Shown here: positions 26,330-40,255 of the stretch, piece by piece
Numbering within the stretch: position 1 is the first letter of the stretch
Layout: each line of letters begins with the position of its first letter
Source: Paralvinella palmiformis
Lineage: Eukaryota; Annelida; Polychaeta; Terebellida; Alvinellidae
Assembly (NCBI GenBank): GCA_025642065.1
Contig: JAODUP010000015.1
Location: 77,501-141,500, forward strand
Length of the DNA stretch: 64,000 bases
Direction: 5' to 3'
Made by a program: the position numbers and the translations under genes
The notes under the pieces: model-generated
Seen by the model: only the letters and a program-made list of their open reading frames with translations
What the model was told of the DNA's origin: nothing
The model's database searches: none

Positions 26330-27740
26330 TAATACAATACCATCTAGTCAATTAGATTATTGCTTAATCAAACAAACTTATTAATCATAATGAACCTGTT
26401 TGTGTCTAACGAATTCGTTGTCCTTATTAATAGGTTTTGTATGTTATCAGATACAGGCTTATCGCATAAGCAACAGGCTCCTTTATGCTTCATGACATCA
26501 CATAATTGCTACATGTTTCTATAAATTGTCTTGATATAGTCACGCAATGGCACCGAAAATATAGTACCATTGCTTATTTGTATATCACAGGCCACAGAGC
26601 TCTCACATAAAATACAACGATACAATGTACTGTATGAAGGTATACCTCTATTAATAATAATAATCCGGGATGGTGGTCTCATCAGATAAAGTCAATGTAT
26701 GAAGGTAAGAAGAAGACGATGTATTTTTCAAATATTTTAATAGTGGTCTGTTTGATCGTATATTTGTTCCAAATAGATCCTTAGTAGCGGTCTAGCAAGC
26801 CATTTCTTTTATTTCGACATGGCTTCTACAGTCTAAATTATTTGCGACAAATTGTTGTGTATTACAGAATCGCCGCCCCCCCCCCTCCTCGGATCGGTTG
26901 ATTTGATTTAATTTTCTATGTACAGAGTTTCTCATTAAAAAAACTATTAACTAAGTATTATATTTACGATGTCTATACTAGAATACCATCATCATCATAC
27001 ATTGTAGTTTATTTAATATATAAAGTACAATCTTGACACAAGTTGCTTCCCCATTGACACAAAAACACTTCAATCACTGACCCCAATTGTATGCAGAAGT
27101 GGGGACAGAGTGGGGATGTATATCTAATTACAGGCTAATAAAATACCCATATTCCTCCATTTTCCCATATGAAATATGGCATCAAATAGTTGCTAACTAT
27201 TTCATAATATCTTCATTCACTCTCATTTAGCCGAAACCAATCCAACTTACTACGTACGTGATATAGCAAAATGGCAAATATTGTCATAAACTAGATAGCC
27301 TATAAATAACAAATATAGAAACACATCATTTAGCAGATGAAGTAAACACAAAGTGTTGGTTTATAAGCATTTAATAAATGTATTCCACGATTAACATTTA
27401 ATTAAAACTCTAGTTGTCCATTATATAACTGATAATTTTATTATGATTTCATATTTTGGATGTTTTTTTATTTTTTATTTATAAATGTTATATCATTTAC
27501 CTGCTGTCAATATATAAACTATAACAAAACAGTCTTATCAGAGGTTATCAGGGTAAGAGATCTTACACACAATAAACATCAATCAAACTTGCTCTCAGAT
27601 GTCATACACCAGACTCACCCAGAAACAACATAGCCATCTATAGCATCGGTGTCGTATTCTTGTCGGAGAACCGTGACATGGCGTACAAAAGTGGAAAAAT
27701 GACAGCTGTGATAGTATTATGTCCGTAGAATATAAAACAT
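26330..27740. other. no gene seen; end of 8-kb unit copy 3
   Basis: AT-rich, one C run at about 26875-26885. No coding signal. Confidence 0.5.
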
Positions 27741-27741
27741 T

Positions 27742-27744
<3 letters not shown>

Positions 27745-27799
<55 letters not shown>
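27745..27799 (+). repeat. (GT)n microsatellite
   Basis: Perfect GT tract of about 54 bp. Confidence 0.97.
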
Positions 27800-27800
<1 letters not shown>

Positions 27801-27929
27801 AATTCTGCTTATGCGTGTGTTTCCGTGTGAGAAATGCCAACTATCAAAAGACGGCAGCTCATTTCTGCTCATTATTATAATACTGTTACATGATAATGGT
27901 GAAAACATTTCGTTCAGTTATACATCATA

Positions 27930-28800
27930 TTAACATCTGACATCACCAATAGAGACTTCAATGTTTAGAGCATTACAAAAAAGCCAAATGTTTATTTTAA
28001 TCTAACACAATGTCTTGAACAAAATATTTCTACTAAAACGTTATATATAAAATAACTTTCTGGTTGTCGGTTTCCAACACATATTACTGATTCAAATACA
28101 TTGATATAAACCAGATAACAATTAAATCAAGTTGAGCATCAAGCATGGCCGTAACAAGGTTTATTACTATAGGAAATTGGTGGACAAACGGTCGACATTT
28201 AGGTTTATTATTTCAACGAATTTTGCTCAAATTATAGATTTAAACTCAGATCAACTTAATCTCATATAGTCTAGTTGTATAATACGAATCAGGTTAATGT
28301 TGAATCTTTATAAATTAAACCTACTAAGACACACACGTGTATTGTATTTGTATGGTACTTCGTCTCGGCCATAAATACCAGGTGTCAGCAGGTAAGGCTA
28401 AATGAGCCACTTCCTCACTTACTCCAATATACAATATTGTAAATCCCCATATTGATTCATGAATTATCCATATATTTTGTTGTTATATGTGTTGTGGTTG
28501 TCGACGCCTAAATATTGCTGCATTATCGATCAAACGCTTCACTCACCAGTCGGCGCTAATTTGAGATTTGTAAAATCAGTGCATCTCCAATTTTCCTCAA
28601 CAAAGACTCGTGGTGAATCATTCAGGTATTTTAAAATTCCAATTTAACAACAACAACAACGATAATAACTACAACATTAACAACATAACCAGCGATTAAT
28701 ACTAGATCTTAATCACTCAACAAACATTTCTCTGGAACACTCCTGTAAGCACAATATCAAATTATAATTTGTTTTAAACATGTTCGTTGTATATCAACAA
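27930..28800. other. no gene seen; poorly conserved start of copy 4
   Basis: The blocks expected from copies 1 and 3 at this position are not detectable by eye. Confidence 0.45.
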
Positions 28801-30250
28801 GTTTCAACAGAAAATTATCTTTCCTTAATTAATTTTTACTATAATCTTTGGCTGCAATAAGCCAATGGGCGGATATACAATGATACATCAGGTATTTCTT
28901 CATATCTGTACTTCTTTCCTTCCTTTGCCTTTTGCTCAGCAACCCGACACTGATGACAGGAATAAGTAATTGATGTTGAGCTCATCACTTAACCAATTTC
29001 GAATCAAAAGAGCTCTTCACAAATAGAGGCAAGAAGGCGGTAAGCGAATTTCCGGTCTTGTCTCATAATTTGTAAAATCCTCGAACATAACTCGGATAAG
29101 TCCCATAGTAATAAAGGCCTTATACTATATTTAAAGGTGGACACAGATGTAGAATCACAGTAGCACAAATACATCTAAATAAAGCTCCCATTAAACAGAC
29201 TCCGGTCTGTGGGAGCAAATAGGGAATCCACTGAATCCTTGCACGGTTCTTTCCTAAATCTCAGATTAGGTTTCTCGTAATGAACGTATTTTTCCTTTGC
29301 TTTCGCCTCATTTGTCGGATAAAACTAGCCATTATTTTGCGCAGAATTCACGTAGGACAGTCATAAAATACAGACAATAAAATGACAAAGCTGCCCATTC
29401 TACGAAGTATTCTGAGCAAGAGTTACCAGATAACACACACGCATGCGCACACACACACATAATGACAAACACAAACACGCAAAGACACACACACACACAT
29501 ATATATATGTATATATATATATATAATTTGTTTTCTTGTTAGTGCAAATTCTAAACAAATACAGTTAAATAAAGACAACTAGTTCACCTTTGGATTAAAG
29601 CATCGAAGAGGTTTTGTATTATCCGTGTATTAGAATATAATATAGTGTCATAGATGGTGTGACAAAATGGTGTATATATCGATGTAATATATTGTATGGT
29701 AAGCATCAATACTATGATTGCCTATATCACAATAATTAGCCTATCATAAGACACTGTAACAGAAATATTCACCCTACAGTAAAATGTAATATATAATGAA
29801 GGAAGGCAATATGAAGTGCGGCAATTGATTAATATTTCATCTTGAACGGATATTACTTGACCTGATATAACGATAGCACGCTGTCCTAATATATTACTTT
29901 CCCACAGAGCAACAACACGTGAAGGACTTTTCCAAGTAACGTGAGTGACATTCAGTAGCCTACATTCATATTATCAGATAGCCCAATCTACACATGCTGT
30001 ATCGCACTGAACATGATTGGACATCACGTATTCATGATATTCAGAGTTTTGCATTACTAGCTAGATGGTTCCATTGTCGGATAGGTTGACGTCCCAAAAG
30101 GCTGTAAATTCCATTAAAGGTTGACACGCAATAATTTGCTAGATGGGGGAAATGAAATTCAAAACTTCTTGCCGCAGATCCTACAAAGGTAATCGGGAGC
30201 CATGTAACATAAACAGATCACAAAACTAACACGAACACTGCTGCTCGACT
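28800..30250 (+). repeat. 8-kb tandem unit, copy 4 (conserved core, shortened)
   Basis: Contains TTTTGCTCAGCAACCCGACA (about 28930), GAGCTCTTC..AGAGGCAAGAAGG (29010), GAATCCTTGCACGGTTC (29236), a TTGTCGGATAAAA block (about 29313), TTAGAATATAATA (about 29630) and the CTAGATGGTTCCATTGTCGG block (30061). The segment holding CCAGTTTATA in copies 2 and 3 is missing, which explains the short distance between its anchors. Confidence 0.7.
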
Positions 30251-30682
30251 TGAAAAGAGCAAATACATCATGGATTCTAAAACTGATCAGACCGAGACCA
30301 GTTATAGGGGAATCTCCAACTGTTGTCATAGCTATTCTCCATGTCCTGCTTTGTTTTTGTTACTTCACTTCCCTTTCTGATATTCCTTTAGGCTAGTTTC
30401 CAAATGAACACAGAAGGCCAAACACTAGAAATATTATCATTTGAGCACTTCTATTTTTATGGAGATTTTATTATATATAACTATTACTTTAAATTGCACA
30501 TCGTGTTATATCTTAAAAGAACTCGACGAGGTTATGCGAAATTTTATCCTGTTTCGCTGACTTGTTGTTGCCCGGATACTGTCCTATTAATCTAAGAGCT
30601 TTGGTTAGACATAATGCATCATAGACTATAATAATATGACGTCATCGTCAACTTCATAAGTGTATAATATGCTAGCTGAGTA

Positions 30683-30790
30683 TAGTAATAATAATAATAA
30701 TAATAATAATGTATATTTAATAAAGCACCCTTACTAGCAGGAGTCATTCAAATGCGCTGTACAAATGAGCATACGCATTATCGGAAATAG
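30683..30790 (-). mobile_element. LINE-type 3' end fragment with (ATT)n tail
   Basis: On the minus strand GTACAGCGCATTTGAATGAC leads to GGTGCTTTATTAAATATAC and (ATT)n. It is a diverged version of the 39.4-kb 3' terminus. Confidence 0.5.
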
Positions 30791-31404
30791 TTCACGTTCG
30801 AGGGACCTCAACATCAAAGAGTTACATTGATATATTCAGTATTACCTGGCATCTATATGTGTTCTTCATACTCTATGTGTCTCCTTTATTGTAATTACGT
30901 ACAAACAATGTATTGATGGAGCGTTCATTTACATATACAATCTCAAACTCTCAATGTTAGTCACATGTTTACGTAAACAAGCCAGAAATCAGGTACAATA
31001 CAAAGAGGGGGTTTTCTTATTATTAATGGATAATAAAATATAACGAAATTGTTCATCCAGTAGATCATATATATGTCATACAAGATTGTGGATAATAACT
31101 AATTCTTGTCAGAATCAGATATCAGATAATAATGGATGACGACACCACTTGACAGGTGATGATGGAGTGAAGTATAACTAAAGATTAATTATATACAAAC
31201 AAAGCAACACAATAGATAGCATTAATTGTGATATTCGTGTCAAGGGAAAACCAACAATATTTATAAATAGTTTGTTGATGTTGCTAATGAGCTGCACCTG
31301 GCGTACCTCGTTACCAGATCATAATTATATGCATTTCTTCCGATATTATACTTTTTATAGGGTGTGTCATTCTTTCCTGAAAGATAATATTATTAGCATT
31401 GTAG

Positions 31405-31407
<3 letters not shown>

Positions 31408-31438
<31 letters not shown>

Positions 31439-31460
31439 CATCATAATCATAATCATCATC
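31408..31460 (+). repeat. (TTA)n with (ATC)-rich end
   Basis: TTA tract of 30 bp passing into CATAAT-type repeats. It is the counterpart of the tract at 23364 in the preceding 8-kb unit. Confidence 0.9.
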
Positions 31461-31519
31461 GGTATTATTGCAAAACAAACAATGTAAGTCCTCAGACACT
31501 ATACTTATTCAGTAAATCA

Positions 31520-33190
31520 GTTACAAGTGATAGACTCAGATAAATGGACAGTGAATGTTAACTATCATATTCATCTTGGAATCTGAAGGGATTCTTAACT
31601 GCCACGGAATTATTTCTCTTCGCGACCTTGCAATATACACGAAGGTATCTTAATTCATTGTTAGCACATCGAGTATTTTTATATATGATGCTGACGCTTT
31701 CATCTATACTGACATATAACTAGCAGACATATCTGTAATTATATAGAGGTGTACACAAACCTATACAGACTTTGCCTGTTCATTGTTCCAGAAACCTATA
31801 ACTGGTCGCCAAATGCCTACTACCAAAGACAGGTTGTAAATAATTATTGATTGTTATATAAACTACATAAATAATTTTATACTGAATAGCACTGACATAC
31901 GATATAATAATGTTACAGATTTATTGTTTAAAATTATTCTCCAAATTATTCCATACATGCTGTTTATTGGATAAATTAAAACATTATCCTGTTTTCTCAG
32001 AATTCACACTGTTACAATTCTTGCAAGAAATCATCTTATATGTAATTCACACTGTTACAAATCTTGCAAAAATAGGTATTTGGTCATGCCTCAGCGACTG
32101 CAAGAGGATATGCACTGCTGCCTTCTTACGATTTCAGTCAGCAATTATGAAATCACAACCGGATTGTTGTTTTTTGCATCACATCAATGTATGGGTCCGA
32201 TATTTTGATCAGTCTGTGTCTTTGAAGAAACCCTCTCTTTTCTGAACAACTGGTGACACTGAAGCAGATACTGTGGCACTTGATATAAGAGGTGAGCATG
32301 TGCTGTTAATGTTAGTCCAGTATACGGTAGGGACGGCGTCTTTCTTCAAAATCAATTTCTTCGCCGTCTCATATCAAATTGCATTTTTGTGGTGATAGTT
32401 GTCACCAAAATTAGGTTCACTACATATGTATGCTGTGCTAATGGGGGGGGGGGGATTTGTCTCGCGTTTGTTGGACAAAACAAGTCAAAGCCGCCATCAG
32501 TTTTTCAAAGATCGTGTGGAGGATATTCGTGAACAAAAGCCTCATATTCCAATATAATATTGCACAACACACCACATTTCACAATGATTCTATAAATTCC
32601 TATACATCTAAATATACCCGTTATAACACACAAAACACGATATCAACACTGATATCAAAGTAGGTCACGCTGTAAATAAAACCAATTCCACAACGAAACA
32701 AAAAATGGTAGCAGTAACCACGTGATTATGTTTGGCTGTTGTGACGTCACAAACTATATCGATCGACCCGTTTTCGTGTACTGGTGTCACATACTTCATG
32801 ACAGTGCTGTGATACACTGAGGGTCACCGTTAAGAAAAATAACCGTGGGTATTATTTAACAATATTAAACGCCAAAAACAATAGAAAGGAATGAATACAA
32901 TATTGAAAATTCAAGTGTCCGAAGCCTTTCAGCTGTCTTTTCTTTTTAAAACAGTTATAGTATCATTATAGTCAATCGCTAATTTAGTTTCACAACTGCT
33001 TACATAAAGCATGTCTAATATTAATGTATGCCTTAAATATATGCCAACTGGATAATCCCAGTTGTGACTGTGTTCATTGGAAATCGATGCATTCCGTTCG
33101 AAAGCCAAATATAGAACACTCTAAGGAATTAGTTCCGGTGTTTATCCATACAGTAGCGATACTATTTTAAACGAAGAAAGCGAAGAAAGT
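31520..33190. other. no gene seen
   Basis: A 111-codon frame at 31910-32245 has no domain resemblance and includes the 43-bp duplication. A G run lies at about 32443-32453. Confidence 0.45.
32001..32072 (+). repeat. short direct duplication (43-bp spacing)
   Basis: AATTCACACTGTTACAATTC at 32001 recurs as AATTCACACTGTTACAAATC at 32044, each followed by TTGCAA. Confidence 0.85.
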
Positions 33191-33422
33191 GAAGCGATCC
33201 GGTTACCTTTTGGGGTTTAAATATAACATCAGTCATCTATCTCTAACAAAGATCATCTACTCCATCATAACGAACAACTTCTGATGAATTTTGGCTTCTC
33301 ACTTATAGACAGCAGACGATAAAAATATATTTATATAGTCCGCCATTGTAATCGTCGACTAAATGATTTTCTGTCCCAAGGCATTAAAGTTTGTTTGCTA
33401 ATAAATGTCTGCTTCAAATCAC

Positions 33423-33430
<8 letters not shown>
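33190..33430 (+). repeat. dispersed block of the 8-kb unit, copy 4
   Basis: 'ttttggggtttaaatataac' through 'gctaataaatgtctgcttca' matches the order of the 6.1-kb block. It is followed near 34130-34380 by a block ('aaaatctaataagatgtgtt') also found at about 6870-6990 in copy 1. Confidence 0.55.
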
Positions 33431-33459
<29 letters not shown>

Positions 33460-33615
33460 AATTATGGGAACAGATCCCTGGCTGTCGCCTATTTGGGCAC
33501 AGCCGAAATCAGTGATTTAGTGACGATAATTTAAATCCGAGTACAATCTGGAAATGTGCTGTACTCATTCATAACAACACATATTTAGTCAAATATGGAA
33601 ACAAATTAATTACAT

Positions 33616-33850
33616 TATTGAATCCATGTGTAATCATCATATATTAAATTATACCAAAATAATGACGGTATTGGATTACATGATGTTCATTCTTTACATT
33701 GTATAACTGAATCCATGTGTAATAAAAAATATATCACAAATATAAAATAACCTGGATAATCGAAGGATTACATTATTTTTGTTTCATTCATAACATTACC
33801 TTATTGAATTCATGTGTTATTAACATATATTAATAACTTAGCATACCATA
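33616..33850 (+). repeat. diverged tandem repeat of about 93 bp, three copies
   Basis: TGAATCCATGTGTAAT recurs at about 33618, 33708 and (as TGAATTCATGTGTTAT) 33804, each followed by an AT-rich stretch with ATATATTAA-like or ATATATCACA-like sequence. Confidence 0.65.
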
Positions 33851-34650
33851 AATAAACAAATCACTACATTACATCACTCAAACAAAGTATCTGCGTGTAT
33901 TTGATGTTAGATTACCTTCAGCAGGAAGTGGATTAGAGATAAAAGAGCGTAATTTATTAATATCGACAATGAAAACGTTTTATTAGCTTGATGCCAATAA
34001 ACAGAACATCAACCAGAAGAGAGGCTGACAAATAATACGGCATACATATTAAAAGATATCCGTTTAAGTAGATAGATAGATATACATACACCGAGGTAGA
34101 TACACACACAAATCTATCCATCGTTGACTTTCAGTCCACTCCCACGCACTCCATTTTTATAGACAGTAAAGTGACAGTTGTAATCTAATCCCATCTTATT
34201 GAGAGCTCACTGAACTTATACCAAAATCTAATAAGATGTGTTAAGAGGATCATTTCCAATTTACATTACTGAAACAAACTGAACCTAAATAAAGACAACA
34301 TTAAAACTAGTTAACGCAAATAACAGATCTGTCTCCGAGTCTGTTAAATTAATATGCTACCTGAATTGATCCTAACATGGAAAACAGACACAATCAGAAC
34401 ACCTGATCCGGTACATACAATTATATAGATACATCTATACATACATACATGCATACATACATACATATCCACACACAGACACACACACAGAGACACACAA
34501 ACGCATTCATCTCATATGTATCAGTATCCCACAATAATAAAATATATGTAATTACAAATAGATATATTTTCGTTCACGATAATAGAATATACATTGTTTA
34601 TAAAGTTCGCCAATTAAGATGTTGTATATTTATGTCATAATACAGATTAG

Positions 34651-34660
34651 TGTATGTATG

Positions 34661-34735
<75 letters not shown>

Positions 34736-34738
34736 ATA
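34651..34738 (+). repeat. (GTAT)n-(AT)n-(TG)n compound microsatellite
   Basis: GTAT, then AT to about 34692, then TG to about 34731. Confidence 0.96.
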
Positions 34739-35095
34739 TTATAATTAATATTATTATTATTAACCAGACAACCGTATTTCAAGCAATTATTGTGTACAAC
34801 AAACCCACGTGATACGTCCCACTAGTGGTGGTGGTGGTGGTAGTGGTAATGGCAGTGCGCACACATAAAATGTACGAACAGACAAATATAACTATAAACA
34901 TAAATCAGTATAACGTTTAGGTTATTGTAATATAAATCAGTATAACGTGTATGTTATTGTATTATAAATGTACTGACATGGTTTGATGTGACACATGTTG
35001 GAGTACAGAGGTCACCACGTTAACTCTTATTACCATATCGCATCATAAAGACCTAATATGGTTAGAATAACAAGAGGATACTGAAACTTTAGTAC

Positions 35096-35097
<2 letters not shown>

Positions 35098-35158
<61 letters not shown>

Positions 35159-35770
35159 TAACAATAATAATTACAAAACTTCTATGGCGCCAATATCTTC
35201 GAAAAGAATTGAGCTCAGTGGCACACCTAGCACAGGAGTTGGACACATTCATAGTCCGGGTACGATGCAAAGTTCATCAACAATGATCAGGTGGAAATGA
35301 AAACTTAGAAAGGATAAGCGAGTCTCAAAAGGTGAGTTTTCAAATGGTGACGGAAAGAAACTATGCTATTTGATGACTTAGCATGTTCCGGGAGTGAATT
35401 CCAAAGAATAGGAACAGCAATTGAAAAAGCACGAGTCCCAGCATGGGTTTTAACCCTGAAAGCCAAATGAACGGAGCTCTCTGAGCTTGGGTGATAAAGA
35501 AAGCATGGAAAATAGATATGAAGGTTCTCCAGAAGAAAGAGTTTGATAGGCAATTTTGCAGAGTTTGAAAATGATGCGAGATTGAACAGGGAGCCAGTGA
35601 CAAGATTTAAGGAGTGGGACAGAATGGGAAAGCCGAGGAGACCGTGTGACAATCCTAGCTAAGAAGTTATGAACACACTGAAGATTTAGAATATCCTTAG
35701 ATGCGATGTTATAAAGAAGAGAATTACAGTAATCAAGCCAACTAGTAATGAGTTCTGTAGCAATGGTTTA
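35098..35770 (-). mobile_element. CR1/L2-like LINE 3' fragment with (TAA)n tail, copy A
   Basis: Minus-strand frames give RLDYCNSLLYNIASKDIL-like sequence, then SRIIFKLCKIAYQTLSSGEP, VKTHAGTRAFSIAVPILWNS and HHLKTHLLRLAYPF, the usual C-terminal end of CR1/L2-group reverse transcriptases. Frames change in places. The 3' end is (TAA)n at 35098-35156. It is highly similar to the plus-strand copy at 45484-46470. Confidence 0.88.
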
Positions 35771-36167
35771 TGGCGACTGAAAGAGAAATATAGCGACGAA
35801 TACGGCGAAGGTAACGAATATGATAGAAGCAGCGGCGACATGTCAGAGAATTATGTTTTCTGAAATTAAAATCTCTTAAACATTCTGTAGGAATATCTTA
35901 TTGATGTCATTATATAATATCAGAGGCGGGTCAGTTTGTCGTAAACTATTATTGGAGTAACCTATAGTAATCATGTACCAGGAACAAACATCTGCTTAGA
36001 ACAAAAATACACGTCTGTCATGATTGTAGATTATTAGATTGGACTTTTGTACGGATATTTCCTACACATTCAATTATTAATAGGTTACTGCTACACTGTT
36101 GGCCTAACATGTATTACAATTTAATCCACAAGCATAATCATGACATATTCATATGCCATTGATATGC

Positions 36168-36170
<3 letters not shown>

Positions 36171-36200
<30 letters not shown>
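36171..36200 (+). repeat. (ATT)n microsatellite
   Basis: ATT tract of about 30 bp. Confidence 0.93.
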
Positions 36201-36203
<3 letters not shown>

Positions 36204-36886
36204 ACAAATAACACATCCCACCATCCGCCACCTCACATACCTATATACAAATTCACTCAGCTGCAAACACATAAACAAACTACATCTTTGGTATCCTACA
36301 CTCACTAATAATGACGTACATTTTTCTATTTGACCAGCGACGGGCCTCATCCAAACAAATCTTTATCTCAAACTTGCCACTAACCAGTCGCGTTTTAATT
36401 TGTTTGTTTTGTTCTCACATCATCTAACCTAGATCGATAATTTCCTGCCTGCTACATTGACGATGTCATAGCTAATTGGGTCACGTCAACACTTCCGACC
36501 TGAAAAGTCCAGGCTAATCAACGGGATTCGACATGATTATGGTCACGTGATCGATCTGAAGCTGTTAAACTGTCTGGATAGACCTAGCTAGAATCAATAT
36601 ATCAATAATATAGAGTGATATATTCATTGAAGAATTATTTATATTGGTATCTATTGGAGACAAGATAGTGATTGTAACATTAAAGCACAGTAAAGAACAC
36701 AAAAAAACAACAACACAAAAACACAAAAACAAAAACACAAAAACAACAATAAAATTAGACAACGGATATTTATGTCTTTTGTTTTCAGGTATATACCTGA
36801 AATAACGTGTTCTCTAATTAATACTCGATGTCTGTCACACAACTGACCCTTCAGTAAGTCGTTCCTGTAATGGTAACGGCATACGT

Positions 36887-37000
<114 letters not shown>

Positions 37001-37792
37001 ATTAATGCACGATGACAATTCTTTCATTTTGCTATTATACTTTAGAAAAGCTGTATTTGTTATGTCTGATCTTCATTTTTCAATTTGCTCAGCAACCTGT
37101 CACTGATGACACAAATCAGTGTCCGCTGATTCGCACATCGCTTTACCAGTCTCCGGTCTGAGGAGCTCCTCAGAAGTGGAGGCAAGAAGCCGGTAAGTGA
37201 ATTTCCGGTTTGGTCTCGTAATAAGCCATGTCGTAATGAAGACAGCTGCATTTGGTTTTCGACACAGATGCAGAATTGTGACGAGAAGAAACAGCACAAA
37301 TCCCACGTGACGAGACTCGAATTAAACATGCTCCTGTCTCTGGAATCAAATAGGAGGCAGTCTGAATCCTTGCACTGTTCGTTCCTAAATCCGTTTTAGC
37401 TTCCCTTAAACCAACAATTTTTCTTTGCTTTCACTTCATTTTCCGAGGGAAAGTTGCTGCATCTGGCTAAAGATTACGTAGAATGGTCATGAACCGCAGA
37501 TAAAGGAAGACTGAACTGGACATCAGCTCTATCACGTTTGCTCATCTTAAATAATGAAGCAGGTTTTTTTTAAATTAATTATCGCTTCGTGAATTAATCA
37601 ACTTTTCTTTAGACTTGTTTGTAATTCAACAGACAATGATTAATTAAACGTCTTCGCTGCAGGCCCTAATTAGTAGATGTAACGAGGTACTTAATCTTCG
37701 AGGAATGAAGATGGAGATAATGTGTTTGTTTCTTATATTTTGCGCGTGTATCTGTATTTATTGTCACTCTTTAATATTTACATAACTTCTGA

Positions 37793-37892
<100 letters not shown>

Positions 37893-38026
37893 AATTTGTG
37901 ATATCCTGCACGTCACAGCATACACGAAAAGTTGCTATTGCATATTCAGTATCTTAACAAATCGTCCAAAGTTGCTATTAACAAATCGTGATTTCAGTCC
38001 ATTTTTCTTAATTGTAAGTAAAACAT

Positions 38027-38102
38027 TACACACGCACATACACACGCACATACACATACACACACACATACACACACACATACACACACGATCGCGCGCG
38101 TA
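38027..38102 (+). repeat. CA-rich imperfect repeat
   Basis: Imperfect CACACATA-type repeats ending in a short CG-rich alternating stretch. Confidence 0.9.
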
Positions 38103-39274
38103 TAGTCGGCGATTTCATCGATGATTTTCAACAGAAGATGTTATATAAGATGAACTATATAATGTATTATTAAATAATAATTGATATTTTCTTTTCTTAA
38201 CGGTGAAGACACTTATATATAATACTTGTAGTTATTCAAGTAATCAATATAGAATAACATACTCTATAACAATAACTCCAGGATATACACGTTAGGCAAT
38301 AATCATTGATAATTAATTTACCATTCGTGATGTTTCCCTTTGTATAACATTATCTGTTCCGTTGCCATTTTCATATTCCATAAAACATTACTACTGATGT
38401 AAATCGTTGCTATATCGGAACAGGACTGATACACGAGAAACGTTATGCTAATGGATCAATTGACGTACAAACTGAGAGTACAGAGAACCTTCATTCATTG
38501 CCTGATGATAAATAAAATGTTCTCGGGATTAATGTTCTCCTTGGGATAATATGACCTGAATTGACATAACCACAACATACCTTCTTAAGATATTAATTTT
38601 TCCTACACAGAAAAATAACAAATGAACATCGTTGGCATAAATTAAACATCAGATGAAACACTCAACATAAACACCCGACTTAACATTACCAGATATATTG
38701 GGGTACCGCATTTTAATTTGCGCACCGAACCTAATGTACACACGATATATCACGCTGGTAAAAGATTAAACGTCACGTATTCATGATATTCAGAAGCTCG
38801 CATCACTCACCGGATGGTTGCAATTTCGGAATGGGTTACGGCCCCTAAAGACCACGGCTTCCGCTGGATGTTGACACGTGATAATTTGCCTAGATGACCG
38901 AAATGGAAAATTCTAAACACCGTTCGGCGCATCAAGCAAAGACATTAGGCTAGCCACTTAGTACGGACTGGTGTCGTGGAGCTTGTATCAAGAGTTTTAT
39001 GAAAACGGAAAATATGCCATGATTACTAAAACTCAACGGAACAGAAGGAGCTACTGTTAGTGTAATTCCATTAATGTCGCATTGCCTCGTTTTATGATTT
39101 ATGGCTGTAATGCATTTCGAAAGACGTTTGTTTTGTTTTTGGCTGTTCGGGCTTTCTTTTTGCAGATTCCATTTCACTGTCTGATATCATTGTCTGTGAG
39201 CTTTTACTGTCACAGAGTTTTTAATAGAACAAAATGTTATCACCTTCCATTTAGGCTCTTTCTCTCTCCATCTA

Positions 39275-39276
<2 letters not shown>

Positions 39277-39350
<74 letters not shown>
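39277..39350 (+). repeat. (TA)n-(TAA)n compound microsatellite
   Basis: TA for about 40 bp, then TAA for about 33 bp, directly 5' of a LINE-type 3' end. Confidence 0.95.
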
Positions 39351-39351
<1 letters not shown>

Positions 39352-39475
39352 GGAGTTGAGATGTGTGCGATAGAAACAGGTCTGAGTCTGGGATAAAAAT
39401 ATTGTAAAGCGCCTTAGAGCAGCTTCTAACTGAATAGGGCGCTATATAAATGTCACATATTATTATTATTATTAT

Positions 39476-39478
<3 letters not shown>
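39352..39478 (+). mobile_element. LINE-type 3' end fragment with (ATT)n tail
   Basis: TTGTAAAGCGCCTTAGAGC followed by GGGCGCTATATAAATGTCAC and (ATT)n is the classic 3' terminus of CR1/L2-group elements. Nothing coding remains upstream, which is a (TA)n(TAA)n tract. Confidence 0.65.
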
Positions 39479-39541
<63 letters not shown>

Positions 39542-39557
39542 GGTGTGGGTGGGTGTT

Positions 39558-39590
<33 letters not shown>

Positions 39591-39620
39591 GTGTGTGTGT
39601 GTGTGTGTGCGTGCATGCGC
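39459..39620 (+). repeat. (ATT)n-(TA)n-(TG)n compound microsatellite
   Basis: ATT tail of the LINE 3' end at 39352-39478, then TA to 39539, then GT/TG and TA blocks to about 39620. Confidence 0.95.
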
Positions 39621-40169
39621 GCGTACACGTGAACGTGTTACTTGGATAAAGGTCGATACATCCATGCAATATGTATAACACAACTTACACGAATTACACA
39701 GAACACGTTCCAATAAACTGAACAAACTACTAAAGCCATTTGTGGGATTATTTCTTGAGCTGTAGTTCCACAGTGCTACTGCTAAAGGCTAAGTACTAAA
39801 CAATTATTTTATTTGAAGGCAATTAGTGGTATTATTCTATACCACTCTCATTACTTGCATATATTACAATGTTACAGATATTTTTATATAAAACTGGGGA
39901 AACATATTTACCCTACTTTGTGTACAAAAGTGGCCGTAAAACATCCAAACAACTAAGAATACATAAAATTTCACTTTAAAGTTACCCGTCTGACATATGT
40001 CCCAGGTCAGACTATTGCTGAGGCTAAATAAATCAAACCAAGAGCACAATTCAATAATAATAATGGTAATAAAAACCGCATTAACAAAGTGCACAGTTAA
40101 TAATTAATATTCCACTTTTCTGCACAATAAACAAAGGAAAAAGGATCGGAAATAGTAAAAACATATCAA

Positions 40170-40182
40170 ATCTATCTATCTA

Positions 40183-40250
<68 letters not shown>
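40170..40250 (+). repeat. (CTAT)n-(TA)n microsatellite
   Basis: Three or four CTAT units then a TA tract of about 65 bp. Confidence 0.96.

Positions 40251-40255
<5 letters not shown>

Noticed and set aside
31910..32245. 111-codon plus-strand frame as a gene
   Set aside because: No recognisable domain, an internal 43-bp duplication, and composition like the surrounding AT-rich DNA.
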